A DNA stretch of 64,000 nucleotides, taken from positions 62,001 through 126,000 of the forward strand of contig JAZOTM010000014.1 of the NCBI GenBank assembly GCA_045657625.1, written 5' to 3'. This document shows positions 1-8,892 of the stretch, piece after piece. A program made the translations under genes and the position numbers. Origin of the DNA: JAZOTM01 sp045657625. GTDB lineage: Bacteria; Bacillota; Clostridia; Lachnospirales; Lachnospiraceae. Within the stretch, counting starts at the first letter, position 1. Each line of letters starts with the position of its first letter. A model generated the notes under the pieces. The model searched no databases. It was not told the DNA's origin and saw only the letters and a list, made by a program, of their open reading frames with translations.

Positions 1-251
1 TGTTCCGTCCGTTGTACAACTCTTTATTGAACACTTACTCTACGGATGTGGCAGATCGTTACTTTATCTTGGCAGACTTTGATTCCTATGTGGAAGCACA
101 GAAACGTATTTCTGAAAGCTACGCTAATGAAGAAGAATGGACAAAGAAAGCAATCTTAAATGTTGCAAAAGTTGGTAAATTCTCTTCTGACCGTACCATC
201 CAGGAATACGTAGACGATATTTGGCACTTGGATAAGATTCAGGTGAAGTAA
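1..251 (+). CDS. glgP: Glycogen/starch phosphorylase, C-terminal end (partial)
   Basis: Only the last 82 residues are present; the frame enters at base 3 and the gene starts before the window. The visible part (FRPLYNSLL, then YFILADFDSYVEAQ and the closing SSDRTIQEYVDDIWHL) matches the C-terminal signature of GT35 glycogen/maltodextrin phosphorylases, PLP-dependent cytoplasmic enzymes that release glucose-1-phosphate from alpha-1,4-glucans. The PLP lysine lies upstream and cannot be checked. A strong terminator follows 29 bases after the stop, so this is the last gene of its transcript. Confidence 0.88.
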   Translation, partial: FRPLYNSLLNTYSTDVADRYFILADFDSYVEAQKRISESYANEEEWTKKAILNVAKVGKFSSDRTIQEYVDDIWHLDKIQVK

Positions 252-279
252 GAGATAGACTAGAAACAGAAAACGAGCA

Positions 280-315
280 ACGGGGCCGCAAGACGATATT
301 GCGACCCCGTTTTTA
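280..315 (+). terminator. Rho-independent terminator after glgP
   Basis: ACGGGGCCGCAA pairs with TTGCGACCCCGT across a short loop, then a T-run follows. The helix is GC-rich. It closes the phosphorylase transcript and separates it from the convergent gene at 350-928. Confidence 0.9.
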
Positions 316-349
316 TATGATAAATACTGAAAAGTATAATCATACGACG

Positions 350-928
350 TTATTCTGTTTTCCAACTATTGAAGCCTTCGATGACTGCGTCATAGGTGTC
401 GGAGCAGATGCTTGGAAGATCTTTGCCCCAGGTCTTGGTGGCTTCTTCGAAGCCTTTCTTGAAAGCTTCTAAGAGTTCATCGGCTTTGGAACTATCGCCG
501 CCGGCAAGGGCTTTTGCAAAGTCCACGATACGAGCGGAGGTCTGTTTTACACCCCAGTAGCCGTCTTCGGAGATGGCTTCTTGTGCAGCTGCCTTTGTCT
601 CAGCGTCTACGGTATAATCGCCGCTTGCTAAGAATTTCCATACGTCATCGCTGGTTGCGAGGGTATTTCCCTGACCTGCAATGGTATTACGCACCATATC
701 CATAAGGCTGTTTAATCTTGCTTCGCTGTCGGCTTTCATCTGCGCAACAATTGCTGCATGATCTATCTTATAGGTGCCTGCTGATGTATTTGTGTTGGTG
801 GATTTTTCGTAGACAGCAGCGGTATTACTGAAGGTAGAGGATGCAGTTTCCGTCTTTGCTGTTTTATTTGATGTTTGCGTAGTCTGTTGATAATTTGCGG
901 TTACGCTTGAAATAGAATTAATATCCAT
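350..928 (-). CDS. Uncharacterised 192-residue protein with Ser/Thr-rich N-terminus
   Basis: Not recognised. It starts at an ATG preceded by a near-perfect ribosome site (AAGGAGGG, 928 side). Residues 1-50 are rich in Ser, Thr, Asn and Gln and look disordered. Residues ~55-190 are predicted helical, with an amphipathic stretch around a KADSEARLNSLMDMVRNT segment and a Trp-containing tail. There is no signal peptide or membrane segment. The N-terminus (MDINSISS...) resembles small soluble proteins of motile Clostridia, but I cannot name a family. It stands alone, convergent to glgP and divergent from ispE. Confidence 0.75.
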   Translation of the reverse strand: MDINSISSVTANYQQTTQTSNKTAKTETASSTFSNTAAVYEKSTNTNTSAGTYKIDHAAIVAQMKADSEARLNSLMDMVRNTIAGQGNTLATSDDVWKFLASGDYTVDAETKAAAQEAISEDGYWGVKQTSARIVDFAKALAGGDSSKADELLEAFKKGFEEATKTWGKDLPSICSDTYDAVIEGFNSWKTE

Positions 929-1044
929 ATGTTACCCTCCTTGGTTCATTGTTTGAGACACATGTTAAATCCATTTATGCATGTGTATACCATACTTATC
1001 TGATAACTATATCGGATGATGAGAAAAAATAGTTAACAGGTAGA

Positions 1045-1072
1045 TTGAAAAAAAATATAGATATGTTACAAT
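1045..1072 (+). promoter_or_regulatory. Sigma-A type promoter for ispE
   Basis: TTGAAA at 1045-1050 and TACAAT at 1067-1072 with a 16-base spacer, placed 30 bases before the chosen ispE start codon. Confidence 0.6.
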
Positions 1073-1101
1073 GCATATTGTATACAAGAAAAGGAGTTTC
1101 T

Positions 1102-1974
1102 ATGGATACTTTAACTTTGAAAGCAATGGCCAAGATTAATCTTGGCCTTGATGTAGTTGGAAAAAAAGAAAACGGATACCACGAAGTGCGGATGATTATG
1201 CAGACCATACGTTTATTTGACAAAATCCGTATCAAAAGAAAAAAAGAACAGGGGATTACCCTGAGCTGCAATTTGAAGTATTTGCCGGTAAATGAAAACA
1301 ATCTGGCCTATAAAGCAGCGAAGCTTTTGATGGATGAGTTTCAAGTGCAGGAAGGCGTGGACATTCAGATTGAAAAGCATATACCGGTGGCAGCTGGAAT
1401 GGCCGGAGGAAGTACGGATGCAGCAGCAGTGTTGGTTGGTGTAAACCAAATGTTTGAACTTGGTCTATCCAAGCAGGACTTGATGGAACGCGGCGTAAAA
1501 CTAGGTGCAGATGTTCCTTATTGCATTATGCGTGGCACTGCTTTGGCAGAAGGCATAGGAGAAGAACTCAGTGAATTGCCGGATATGATGAAGTGTTATG
1601 TGTTGATTGCAAAACCGAAGATTTCCGTATCCACGAAGTGGGTTTATGAAAATCTGAAGTTGGATCAGGTGGAACATCCGGATATTGACGCATTGATTGC
1701 GGATTTGGAGAACCGAGATTTAGAAAGCTTGGCATCTCACATGGGAAATGTTTTGGAATCTGTGACGATTCTGGCACATCCTGTAATTGAAGAAATAAAG
1801 GACATTATGAAGGAGCAGGGAGCTTTAAATGCAATGATGAGCGGAAGCGGTCCTACTGTTTTTGGCTTATACAAAGACAAGGAAGTGGCAAAAGAAGCCA
1901 TGAAAGTTTTGCGAAAGAAACGTCTTGCAAACAGAGTCTGTCTTGCGGAAATTTTTCATAATACAAAAAGGTAG
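1102..1974 (+). CDS. ispE: 4-(cytidine 5'-diphospho)-2-C-methyl-D-erythritol kinase
   Basis: GHMP-family kinase of the MEP isoprenoid pathway that phosphorylates CDP-methylerythritol with ATP in the cytoplasm. The N-terminal AKINLGLDV motif, the glycine-rich ATP loop PVAAGMAGGSTDAAAVL (~res 92-108) and the C-terminal MMSGSGPTVFGLY loop are all present. The length, 290 residues, is normal. I chose the ATG at 1102 because AAGGAG lies eight bases upstream and it gives the usual MDTLTLKAMAKINL start; the open frame extends to 1045, but that would overlap the promoter. A GntR regulator follows 11 bases later and is probably co-transcribed. Confidence 0.95.
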   Translation: MDTLTLKAMAKINLGLDVVGKKENGYHEVRMIMQTIRLFDKIRIKRKKEQGITLSCNLKYLPVNENNLAYKAAKLLMDEFQVQEGVDIQIEKHIPVAAGMAGGSTDAAAVLVGVNQMFELGLSKQDLMERGVKLGADVPYCIMRGTALAEGIGEELSELPDMMKCYVLIAKPKISVSTKWVYENLKLDQVEHPDIDALIADLENRDLESLASHMGNVLESVTILAHPVIEEIKDIMKEQGALNAMMSGSGPTVFGLYKDKEVAKEAMKVLRKKRLANRVCLAEIFHNTKR

Positions 1975-1985
1975 GAGGTACTGAA

Positions 1986-2657
1986 ATGATGGATGATTTA
2001 TCCCTGAATATGAACGCCTTTTTACCACTACGTGATGTTGTTTTTCATACGTTGCGAGAGGCTATTCTAAAGGGGGAATTAAAACCGGGGGAGAGATTAA
2101 TGGAACTGCAGTTGGCATCCAAGTTGGGGGTAAGCCGCACACCAATTCGTGAGGCAATTCGGATGCTTGAGCAGGAAGGCTTGGCCATTACCACACCACG
2201 CAAGGGTGCAGAAGTGGCAAAAATGACAGAAAAGGATATGGAGGATGTCCTTCGTATTCGTGAAAATTTGGAAGGATTGGCCATTGAACTTGCTTGCGAG
2301 GAAATGACCAAAGAGCAGTTGGTACAGTTGGAAAAGGCAGGAGAAGCCTTTGAAGCAGCGTTAAAATCAGAAGATTTAAAGCTCATTGCAGAAACAGATG
2401 TGGCTTTTCACGATGTGATTTATGATGCAGCCAACAATCCCAAATTGGTGGTACTTTTAAATAATTTGCGTGAGCAGATGTATCGTTATCGTGTAGAATA
2501 TTTAAAAAATCCGACCAATTATCCAACCGTCGTGGAAGAACACAAAGAAATTTTGGCAGCCATTAAGGTGAAAAATAAGGAGAAGGCCTGCGACGCCATG
2601 GTACGCCATGTGAACAATCAGGCAGAAATTGTAAAAGAATTAATTCGAAAACAGTAA
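1986..2657 (+). CDS. GntR family transcriptional regulator, FadR/FCD type
   Basis: An N-terminal winged helix (res ~10-75; LKPGERLMELQLASKLGVSR, TPIREAIRMLEQEG) is followed by an all-helical FCD ligand domain (res ~85-215) with the metal-type Asp/His pattern D-VAFHDVIYDAANN and a late EEHKEIL...HVNN. FCD regulators sense organic acids or sugar acids. The target cannot be inferred, because its neighbours are ispE and unrelated reverse-strand genes. The start has AGGAGG upstream; an alternative ATG lies one codon in. Confidence 0.88.
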   Translation: MMDDLSLNMNAFLPLRDVVFHTLREAILKGELKPGERLMELQLASKLGVSRTPIREAIRMLEQEGLAITTPRKGAEVAKMTEKDMEDVLRIRENLEGLAIELACEEMTKEQLVQLEKAGEAFEAALKSEDLKLIAETDVAFHDVIYDAANNPKLVVLLNNLREQMYRYRVEYLKNPTNYPTVVEEHKEILAAIKVKNKEKACDAMVRHVNNQAEIVKELIRKQ

Positions 2658-2661
2658 TAAA

Positions 2662-2693
2662 AAAGAGACGATGATGAATCGTCTCTTTTTTTG
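2662..2693. terminator. Bidirectional terminator between gntR and the DUF1934 gene
   Basis: AAGAGACGAT and ATCGTCTCTT form a perfect 10-bp stem, with an A-run before it and a T-run after it. It can serve the GntR gene on the plus strand and the convergent DUF1934 gene on the minus strand. Confidence 0.88.
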
Positions 2694-3140
2694 TTAAATT
2701 CGAAATTTTGTATGTTCCTTGGATACCACTTCGATGGAAATCGTAGAATCTGCAACAGATTCTTGGTTGATTTCTAGGGTGTAATCAATGGTAATCAAAA
2801 GCTTGTCATCTAATTCCTGGATGGACAACTTCTTGGTATCAAATCCCATGGTTAAGGTACCAAAGGGAGTGGTGTAATAAGAAATACTTTTTTCTTTTTC
2901 CTGGAACAATATGTGGGCGTTTACAAGACCCTTTTTGGTGATTTCGACACACTCAGCGTTCATTTTTAACGTGTTGTGTGTGGGAGTGTCAGAGTTCTCA
3001 TCCAACAACTCATCATACAAGAGGAAGTGCTTTCCGTTTTTAAAGGAATAGGTTCCTGTTGTGATAAATTCCATGTCTTCGGCTTGCTGTTCCTCTTGGA
3101 ACTGCATGCCTTTGATTTTTACAAAAACATTCGATGTCAT
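2694..3140 (-). CDS. DUF1934 (YwiB-like) calycin-fold protein
   Basis: A 148-residue soluble protein made of repeated beta strands (VFVKIKGMQ..., FITTGTYSFKNGKHFLLYDE, ISYYTTPFGTLTMGFDT, LLITIDYTLEINQES). This is the pattern of DUF1934, a lipocalin/calycin-like family found across Firmicutes and represented by B. subtilis YwiB. Its function is unknown. It lies 10 bases downstream of a membrane-anchored protein gene and is likely co-transcribed with it. The ribosome site is weak, which fits translational coupling. Confidence 0.75.
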   Translation of the reverse strand: MTSNVFVKIKGMQFQEEQQAEDMEFITTGTYSFKNGKHFLLYDELLDENSDTPTHNTLKMNAECVEITKKGLVNAHILFQEKEKSISYYTTPFGTLTMGFDTKKLSIQELDDKLLITIDYTLEINQESVADSTISIEVVSKEHTKFRI

Positions 3141-3150
3141 AATACTTTAC

Positions 3151-3603
3151 TTATTTGGTATTTGCTTTCTCACGCATTTTCTGCATAAATGATTTTTTCT
3201 TTGGAGCTTCAAGAGCAGCGCCTCTAGCTGCTTTTACAGAAGTGATATAAAGACCACTGATGGTGGCTTTTACTTCTTTCTTTACCGGAATCAAATCAAA
3301 GATTTCAGCGTCACAGATGAAGGTCATAACCTTTGGTCCAATCTTAGCTTTTACGATTGGAAGTTTGCTACGACGCATAAGCTTTGGTGTCTGATCAATG
3401 ACAGCTTGTGGAAGACCGGAATCTTTGATACGCATTTTCTTTTTATCAATAATTAAAAGCGAAACGTTCTGAGCAGTCTGCGCTAACATTGCATCCTGTT
3501 CTTCTTTTTGCTTCTGAGCTCTTTTTCCTAAAAAATACAATCCGATTGTTGCTACTACTAAGATTACAGCAATAACCAATAAAACGATGGTAACCTGTGT
3601 CAC
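3151..3603 (-). CDS. Uncharacterised membrane-anchored protein
   Basis: 150 residues, GTG start with AGGGAGGA eight bases upstream. Residues ~3-27 form one hydrophobic membrane helix followed by a basic stretch (GKRAQKQKEE), so the rest is probably cytoplasmic. The body holds a short beta-rich module (KAKIGPKVMTFICDAEIFDLIPVKKEVKA) and ends in a lysine-rich tail. I do not recognise the family. It forms a two-gene reverse-strand unit with the DUF1934 gene. Confidence 0.7.
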   Translation of the reverse strand: MTQVTIVLLVIAVILVVATIGLYFLGKRAQKQKEEQDAMLAQTAQNVSLLIIDKKKMRIKDSGLPQAVIDQTPKLMRRSKLPIVKAKIGPKVMTFICDAEIFDLIPVKKEVKATISGLYITSVKAARGAALEAPKKKSFMQKMREKANTK

Positions 3604-3758
3604 AAAAACATCCTCCCTTTATTGTTAAAATTCGGTTCTCATTCTACCATTCTTTTATGAAAAAAGCAATGCAAAGTCTTTTCTAAAAAGGGAAATTGTG
3701 TTATGGTTATGTTCTGTGGGGCAATGAAAAAATACATTGCCTGGAAAGGAAAAATGTT

Positions 3759-4925
3759 ATGAAAACAAGAAGTATTGCACTTTTATTATGTGTAAGTATG
3801 GCTGTACTTGCCAGTGGATGTGGCAGAACCTCTGATACAGAGTCTGTGACAGAAACCGAAGCAGTGACAGAAACAGAAACCAGCGAGCAGTTATATGCCA
3901 ACGAAATTGCATATACCGCCCTTGATTATGTAACACTTGGGGAATATAACGGTATTGAAGTTACGGTAGAAGGGGATTATACCGTAACAGATGAAGACGT
4001 TGTAGAAGAAGTAAACGCTGAAATCGAAAGCGCCGGAGATTACTTAGTAGAAACAGAAAAGACTGTAGTAGAAGAGGGCGATTTCGCAAATATCGATTAT
4101 GTTGGTAAATTGGATGGTGTTGCTTTTGACGGTGGTACAGCATCCGGCTACGATTTGGAAATCGGTAGCGGTACTTTTATCGACGGATTTGAAGATGGAT
4201 TGATTGGTGTTTCCGTTGGTGAAACCGTAGATTTGGAATTGACTTTCCCGGAAGATTATTCCAGCGAAGATTTAGCAGGACAGACCGTTATTTTCACAGT
4301 TACTGTAAATAGCATCAAAGAAGCACAGGAAGTGACCTATGATACTTTGACGGATGACTATGTAAGTTCCATGATGAACTACGACACAGTCGATGAATAT
4401 TTAGAAGCAGTTCGTACCAGTCTGGAAGAGACCATGGAAAGCACAAAAGAATCTGATACACAGACAGCTGTATTAGAAGCGTTGGTTGCAAATTCCACCA
4501 TCAACGGATATCCGGATGGCATCATTGAATTGCGTGTACAGCAGCAGCTTGAATATTATGAAAAATATGCTTCTTATTATGGAGTAGATTTGGAAACTTA
4601 TTTGTCTGCTATGGGAACAAGTGTAGATGAATACACAGCATTATTAGAAGAAAACATGAGCAGCAGTGTAGATAAAGAAATGGTTCTTCTTGCAATCGCA
4701 GAGACCGAAGGCTTTGATACAGATGAAGAAGCTTATGCAGCTTATGTTGCAAACATCGTAGAATCCAATGGATTTACAGATGAAGAAACATTGTTTGAAA
4801 TGTATGCAGAAGATTATGTAAAGAGAATGTATTGCCAAGATACAGCGATGGATTTCGCAATTGAAAATGCAGTTGTTACTTATGTTGCAGCTGACGAATC
4901 CGTAGAAGAAACAGAAGCAGAGTAG
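3759..4925 (+). CDS. Secreted FKBP-type peptidyl-prolyl isomerase lipoprotein, trigger-factor-like
   Basis: The start ATG at 3759 has AAAGGA upstream and yields a lipoprotein signal (MKTRSIALLL..., lipobox LASGC, Cys ~res 21), followed by an acidic Thr/Glu linker. Residues ~110-195 form an FKBP domain (GDFANIDYVGKLDG, GSGTFIDGFEDGLIGVSVGE, FPEDYSSEDLAG). Residues ~200-370 match the helical C-terminal chaperone arms of trigger factor. The ribosome-binding N-domain of cytosolic trigger factor is absent, so this is probably an extracytoplasmic foldase on the outer face of the membrane. asnS follows 16 bases downstream. Confidence 0.85.
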   Translation: MKTRSIALLLCVSMAVLASGCGRTSDTESVTETEAVTETETSEQLYANEIAYTALDYVTLGEYNGIEVTVEGDYTVTDEDVVEEVNAEIESAGDYLVETEKTVVEEGDFANIDYVGKLDGVAFDGGTASGYDLEIGSGTFIDGFEDGLIGVSVGETVDLELTFPEDYSSEDLAGQTVIFTVTVNSIKEAQEVTYDTLTDDYVSSMMNYDTVDEYLEAVRTSLEETMESTKESDTQTAVLEALVANSTINGYPDGIIELRVQQQLEYYEKYASYYGVDLETYLSAMGTSVDEYTALLEENMSSSVDKEMVLLAIAETEGFDTDEEAYAAYVANIVESNGFTDEETLFEMYAEDYVKRMYCQDTAMDFAIENAVVTYVAADESVEETEAE

Positions 4926-4941
4926 AAGGGTGCGTGACGAC

Positions 4942-6333
4942 ATGGAACTTGTAAATATTAGAGATTTATTCCGTAATAAGGATGCTTACATTGGAAAGGA
5001 AATCACAGTTGGTGGTTGGATCCGTAATCATAGAGGTTCAAAAACCTTTGGATTTATCGTATTAAATGACGGTACCTTTTTTGAACCGTTACAGGTAGTA
5101 TATGGAGATGGACTTCCAAACTTCGCAGAACTTTCCAAATTAAATATTGGTGCAGCAGTGATTGCAACCGGTACTTTGGTAGAGACACCGGAAGCACAGC
5201 AGCCTTTTGAAATTCAGGCAAAAGAAGTATTGGTTGAAGGACCTTCCACACCGGATTATCCATTACAGACCAAGAGACACAGCTTTGAATATTTAAGAAC
5301 GATTTCTCATTTACGTGCCAGAACAAATACATTTGAGGCAGTGTTCCGTGTTCGTTCCTTGATTGCTTATGCAATTCACAAGTTCTTCCAGGAAAGAGAT
5401 TTCGTGTATGTACATACTCCAATCATCACAGGTAGTGATGCAGAGGGTGCTGGAGAGATGTTCCAGGTAACCACCATGGATTTAAAGAATCTTCCGATGA
5501 CAGAAGATGGTGCTGTAGACTACAACAAGGATTTCTTTGGAAAACCGGCAAATCTTACAGTATCCGGTCAGTTAAACGGGGAAACCTATGCTATGGCATT
5601 TAAGAATATTTATACCTTTGGACCGACCTTCCGTGCAGAAAACTCCAACACTACCAGACATGCCGCAGAGTTCTGGATGATTGAGCCGGAAATCGCTTTT
5701 GCAGATTTGGAAGATGACATGATTTTGGCAGAAAGCATGTTGAAATATGTCATTCGTTATGTATTGGAAAATGCGCCGGAAGAAATGAACTTCTTCAACA
5801 AGTTCGTTGATAAAGGACTTTTAGAGCGTTTGAACAACGTGGTAAATTCTGATTTCGCAAGAGTGACTTATACAGAAGCCGTAGAACTTTTGTCTAAGCA
5901 CAACGATAAGTTTGATTACAAGGTATCTTGGGGCTGTGATTTGCAGACTGAGCATGAAAGATACTTAACAGAAGAAATCTTTAAACGTCCGGTATTTGTT
6001 ACAGATTATCCAAAGGAAATCAAAGCATTCTACATGAAGTTGAACGAAGACGGCAAGACCGTTGCAGCAGTAGACTGCTTAGTACCGGGAATCGGTGAAA
6101 TCATTGGCGGTAGCCAGAGAGAAGACGATTATGACAAGTTGGTACAGCGTATGGACGAGCTTGGATTAAAGAAAGAAGATTACGATTTCTACTTAGATTT
6201 GAGAAAATATGGTTCTGCAAGACATGCAGGATTTGGTCTTGGATTTGAAAGATGTGTAATGTATTTGACAGGTATGTCAAATATCCGTGACGTCATTCCA
6301 TTCCCAAGAACCGTTGGAAATTGTGAAGTGTAA
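4942..6333 (+). CDS. asnS: Asparaginyl-tRNA synthetase
   Basis: Class IIb aminoacyl-tRNA synthetase that charges tRNA-Asn. The N-terminal OB-fold anticodon domain (VGGWIRNHRGSKTFGFIVLND) is followed by the catalytic core with motif 2 (FRAENSNTTRHAAEFWMIEPE) and motif 3 (GFGLGFERCVMYLTG). 463 residues is the standard length. I prefer the ATG at 4942 (MELVNIRDLF) with AGAAGGG upstream over an in-frame GTG at 4930, which would sit inside that ribosome site. A terminator follows. Confidence 0.96.
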   Translation: MELVNIRDLFRNKDAYIGKEITVGGWIRNHRGSKTFGFIVLNDGTFFEPLQVVYGDGLPNFAELSKLNIGAAVIATGTLVETPEAQQPFEIQAKEVLVEGPSTPDYPLQTKRHSFEYLRTISHLRARTNTFEAVFRVRSLIAYAIHKFFQERDFVYVHTPIITGSDAEGAGEMFQVTTMDLKNLPMTEDGAVDYNKDFFGKPANLTVSGQLNGETYAMAFKNIYTFGPTFRAENSNTTRHAAEFWMIEPEIAFADLEDDMILAESMLKYVIRYVLENAPEEMNFFNKFVDKGLLERLNNVVNSDFARVTYTEAVELLSKHNDKFDYKVSWGCDLQTEHERYLTEEIFKRPVFVTDYPKEIKAFYMKLNEDGKTVAAVDCLVPGIGEIIGGSQREDDYDKLVQRMDELGLKKEDYDFYLDLRKYGSARHAGFGLGFERCVMYLTGMSNIRDVIPFPRTVGNCEV

Positions 6334-6382
6334 AATGGATGACATGTTATTTTACGTAAAATAAAAATGAAAAATGGCAATA

Positions 6383-6415
6383 AAAAATGCATCCTCGACT
6401 GAGGATGCATTTTTA
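6383..6415 (+). terminator. Terminator after asnS
   Basis: AAAATGCATCCTC pairs with GAGGATGCATTTT through a four-base loop, followed by Ts. The flanking A-run also permits reverse-direction function for the convergent gene at 6457. Confidence 0.9.
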
Positions 6416-6456
6416 TGTCATAGGAAATTTTTTCTAGGATAGAAAAAGCGCGCCGC

Positions 6457-6963
6457 TTAGCGGGCCATAACTTGTAGGATTTCACCTACATACATGGTAT
6501 GAAAATCTCCTTTTTCATACCATTTTGGTTTGATCTCAGTGTCCACAAATTGGTCTTCGGTAATCGGTACAGCGGCCAATTTTTTGCAACAGAATACAAG
6601 ATTGCCTTCGTCAATGTATGGAATGTCATTGAAGAAGTTGAAATGCATGCGCGCATTTGCCATTTTGTCTTCGTTGCGGCCTGAGACAGAACCGAAATAT
6701 TTTAAAGTTCTATGTTCTTTTTTATCGAAAAAGGTGATGGAAAAACCATCTTCTTTGTCTAAGAATTCTTTGGTATATCTGGAATCACGAACGAAAATAT
6801 AGACAACATCTTTGCCCCAGAGCTCTCCGACGCCGCCCCAACTGGCTGTCATGGTATTGGCTTTCTCGGGAGTACCGGCGGAAATCGCCATCCAGTCCTG
6901 AGCAATCATGGTAAACGGATCGAATTCAAGCATATCAATTGGCATCGGTTGAAATGTGTGCAT
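6457..6963 (-). CDS. Flavin reductase family protein (FMN-binding split barrel)
   Basis: 168 residues from the ATG at 6963, which has GAGAGGG upstream. Residues ~1-150 follow the flavin-reductase-like split-barrel pattern: AISAGTPEKANTMTASWGG (FMN phosphate-binding region), VVYIFVRDSRYTKEFLDKED, FSITFFDKKEHRTLKYFGSV. Members reduce flavin with NAD(P)H or simply bind FMN. No partner oxygenase is nearby, so the physiological role is open. An in-frame codon further upstream (6996) has no ribosome site. Confidence 0.85.
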   Translation of the reverse strand: MHTFQPMPIDMLEFDPFTMIAQDWMAISAGTPEKANTMTASWGGVGELWGKDVVYIFVRDSRYTKEFLDKEDGFSITFFDKKEHRTLKYFGSVSGRNEDKMANARMHFNFFNDIPYIDEGNLVFCCKKLAAVPITEDQFVDTEIKPKWYEKGDFHTMYVGEILQVMAR

Positions 6964-6999
6964 AAAATACCCTCTCTTTCTACTGTCTTCCTTCAATTT

Positions 7000-7028
7000 A
7001 TTATAATCTATTTGATTTTTATGGTAAA
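7000..7028 (-). promoter_or_regulatory. Candidate promoter for the flavin reductase gene
   Basis: Read on the minus strand: TTTACC (-35, 7028-7023), 17-base spacer, TATAAT (-10, 7005-7000), 37 bases before the start codon. The -10 is perfect; the -35 matches 4 of 6. Confidence 0.5.
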
Positions 7029-7126
7029 CTATAAAAAGTCGGTTGGTTTTGTGAAAAAACGTGAAAAATTAGAAAAAACTGGGGTTTTGAAAGAATATAA
7101 AAAGAAAGTAAAATCGAGGAAGATAC

Positions 7127-8881
7127 ATGGAAAAATGGATAGAAATTCGTAAGGGTGGAAATTTTCGAGAAATTGGCGAAAAGTTTCAAATCGATCCATT
7201 GTTGGCACGCTTGATTCGAAACCGAGACGTGGTGACGGAAGAGGAAGTAAAAGAATATTTATATGGCGAGACGTTGCACAGCCCGCATTTGATGAAGGAT
7301 TTGGATTTGGCGGTTTCTATTTTGCGGGAAAAAATAGATGCCGGAAAAAAGATTCGCATTATTGGGGACTATGACGTGGATGGCATTAATGCTACCTATA
7401 TTTTGCTGGGTGGTCTAAAACGTTGCGGCGCGAAGGTGGATTATATGATTCCCCATCGTATGGAGGATGGATATGGGATTAATCAGCATTTAATCGAACT
7501 GGCAGTGGAAGACGGAGTGGATACAATCATTACCTGTGACAATGGTATTTCCGCTTTGGATGCCATTCATTTTGGAAAAAGCCGGGGATTGACGATGCTT
7601 GTGACGGATCACCATGATATTCCTTATGAGGAAACATCTGCAGGACGCGTTTACAAACGAAGTGAAGCGGATGCTATTGTAAATCCCAAGCAAAAGGAGT
7701 GCCCTTATCCCTATAAGGGACTTTGCGGTGCAGTGGTGGCTTGGAAGGTGGTGCAGGCATTGTATGAGGCTTCCGGAGTTCCGGAGGAAGAAGCCAATGT
7801 TTTTTACGAAAATGCAGCATTCGCCACGGTGGGAGATGTCATGGACTTAACGGGAGAAAACCGTACCATTGTAAAACATGGATTGCGTTATTTGACCAAC
7901 ACCAACAATTTGGGAATGCGGGCGTTGCAGTTGCAAAATAATTTAAAGGATCAAGATATGAAGGCCTATCATGTGGGCTTTGTGTTGGGCCCTTGTATGA
8001 ACGCCAGCGGCCGTTTGGATACGGCAAAGCGTTCCCTGGAACTATTGACCAGTGAAACGGTAAATGAGGCTTCTACGGTGGCAGCAGAGCTTGTGGCCTT
8101 AAATCAGAGCCGAAAGGATATGACCTTAGAGGGCTTGGAAGAGGCTATGAAAAAAATAGAAGAAGAGGACTTATACAAAGATAAGGTGTTGGTGGTATAT
8201 TTACCGGACTGCCACGAAAGTTTGGCGGGAATCATCGCGGGACGTATTCGCGAACATTATCATAAGCCGGTTTTTGTTTTGACAAAAGGGGAAGAGGCGG
8301 TAAAGGGAAGCGGTCGCTCCATTGAAGCCTATTCCATGTTTGAGGAAATGAATAAAGTGGGAGATGTATTCCTAAAATTTGGCGGTCATCCCATGGCTGC
8401 AGGGCTTTCTTTGGAAGAGAGTCGTGTGGAGGAATTCCGGCAGCGTATCAACGCCAATTGCCCGTTGACGGAGGAGGACTTTATCCCGAAAATCATGTTG
8501 GATGCAGTGGTGCCCTTTGAATACTGGGATATGGAAAAAGTGGAAAGTTTGTCTTTGCTGGAGCCTTTTGGAAAAGCCAACACCAAGCCGAATTTTGCAG
8601 AACGGGATTTGACCATTTGCTCCATCAAAGAGCTTGGAAAAAATAAAAATGTCTTACGTTTAAACGTAAAAACCGCATCCGGTTTCCAAACAGAAGCGGT
8701 GTTTTTTGGGGAACTGGAATCTTTTTCCCAGTGTTTATCGGAAAAATATCCGGAGGAAAAAATCAAAGGGTTAACTGGTTGGAATCCAGAATCTATAAGG
8801 GTTTCCGCTGTTTACTATCCGAACATAAATGAGTATAATGGTAGTCGAAAGATTCAATTTGTAATATCAAGCCTTAGGTAG
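7127..8881 (+). CDS. recJ: Single-stranded-DNA-specific exonuclease RecJ
   Basis: 5'-3' ssDNA exonuclease of the DHH phosphoesterase superfamily, acting in recombination and mismatch repair. Metal-binding motifs are visible: GDYDVDG (~res 81), CDNGIS (~138) and TDHHD (~160). The DHHA1 nucleic-acid domain carries the GGHPMAAGLSL signature (~420), and a C-terminal OB-like segment follows. 584 residues is normal. The start has GAGGAAG seven bases upstream. It heads a likely operon with the coiled-coil gene 11 bases downstream. Confidence 0.94.
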   Translation: MEKWIEIRKGGNFREIGEKFQIDPLLARLIRNRDVVTEEEVKEYLYGETLHSPHLMKDLDLAVSILREKIDAGKKIRIIGDYDVDGINATYILLGGLKRCGAKVDYMIPHRMEDGYGINQHLIELAVEDGVDTIITCDNGISALDAIHFGKSRGLTMLVTDHHDIPYEETSAGRVYKRSEADAIVNPKQKECPYPYKGLCGAVVAWKVVQALYEASGVPEEEANVFYENAAFATVGDVMDLTGENRTIVKHGLRYLTNTNNLGMRALQLQNNLKDQDMKAYHVGFVLGPCMNASGRLDTAKRSLELLTSETVNEASTVAAELVALNQSRKDMTLEGLEEAMKKIEEEDLYKDKVLVVYLPDCHESLAGIIAGRIREHYHKPVFVLTKGEEAVKGSGRSIEAYSMFEEMNKVGDVFLKFGGHPMAAGLSLEESRVEEFRQRINANCPLTEEDFIPKIMLDAVVPFEYWDMEKVESLSLLEPFGKANTKPNFAERDLTICSIKELGKNKNVLRLNVKTASGFQTEAVFFGELESFSQCLSEKYPEEKIKGLTGWNPESIRVSAVYYPNINEYNGSRKIQFVISSLR

Positions 8882-8892
8882 GGGGAGACACT

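Noticed and set aside
3759..4925. Annotation as cytosolic trigger factor (tig)
   Set aside because: It has a lipoprotein signal and lacks the N-terminal ribosome-binding domain.
6949..7152. 67-codon open frame upstream of recJ
   Set aside because: It overlaps the recJ start and the divergent promoter, is lysine-rich low-complexity, and lacks a plausible ribosome site.
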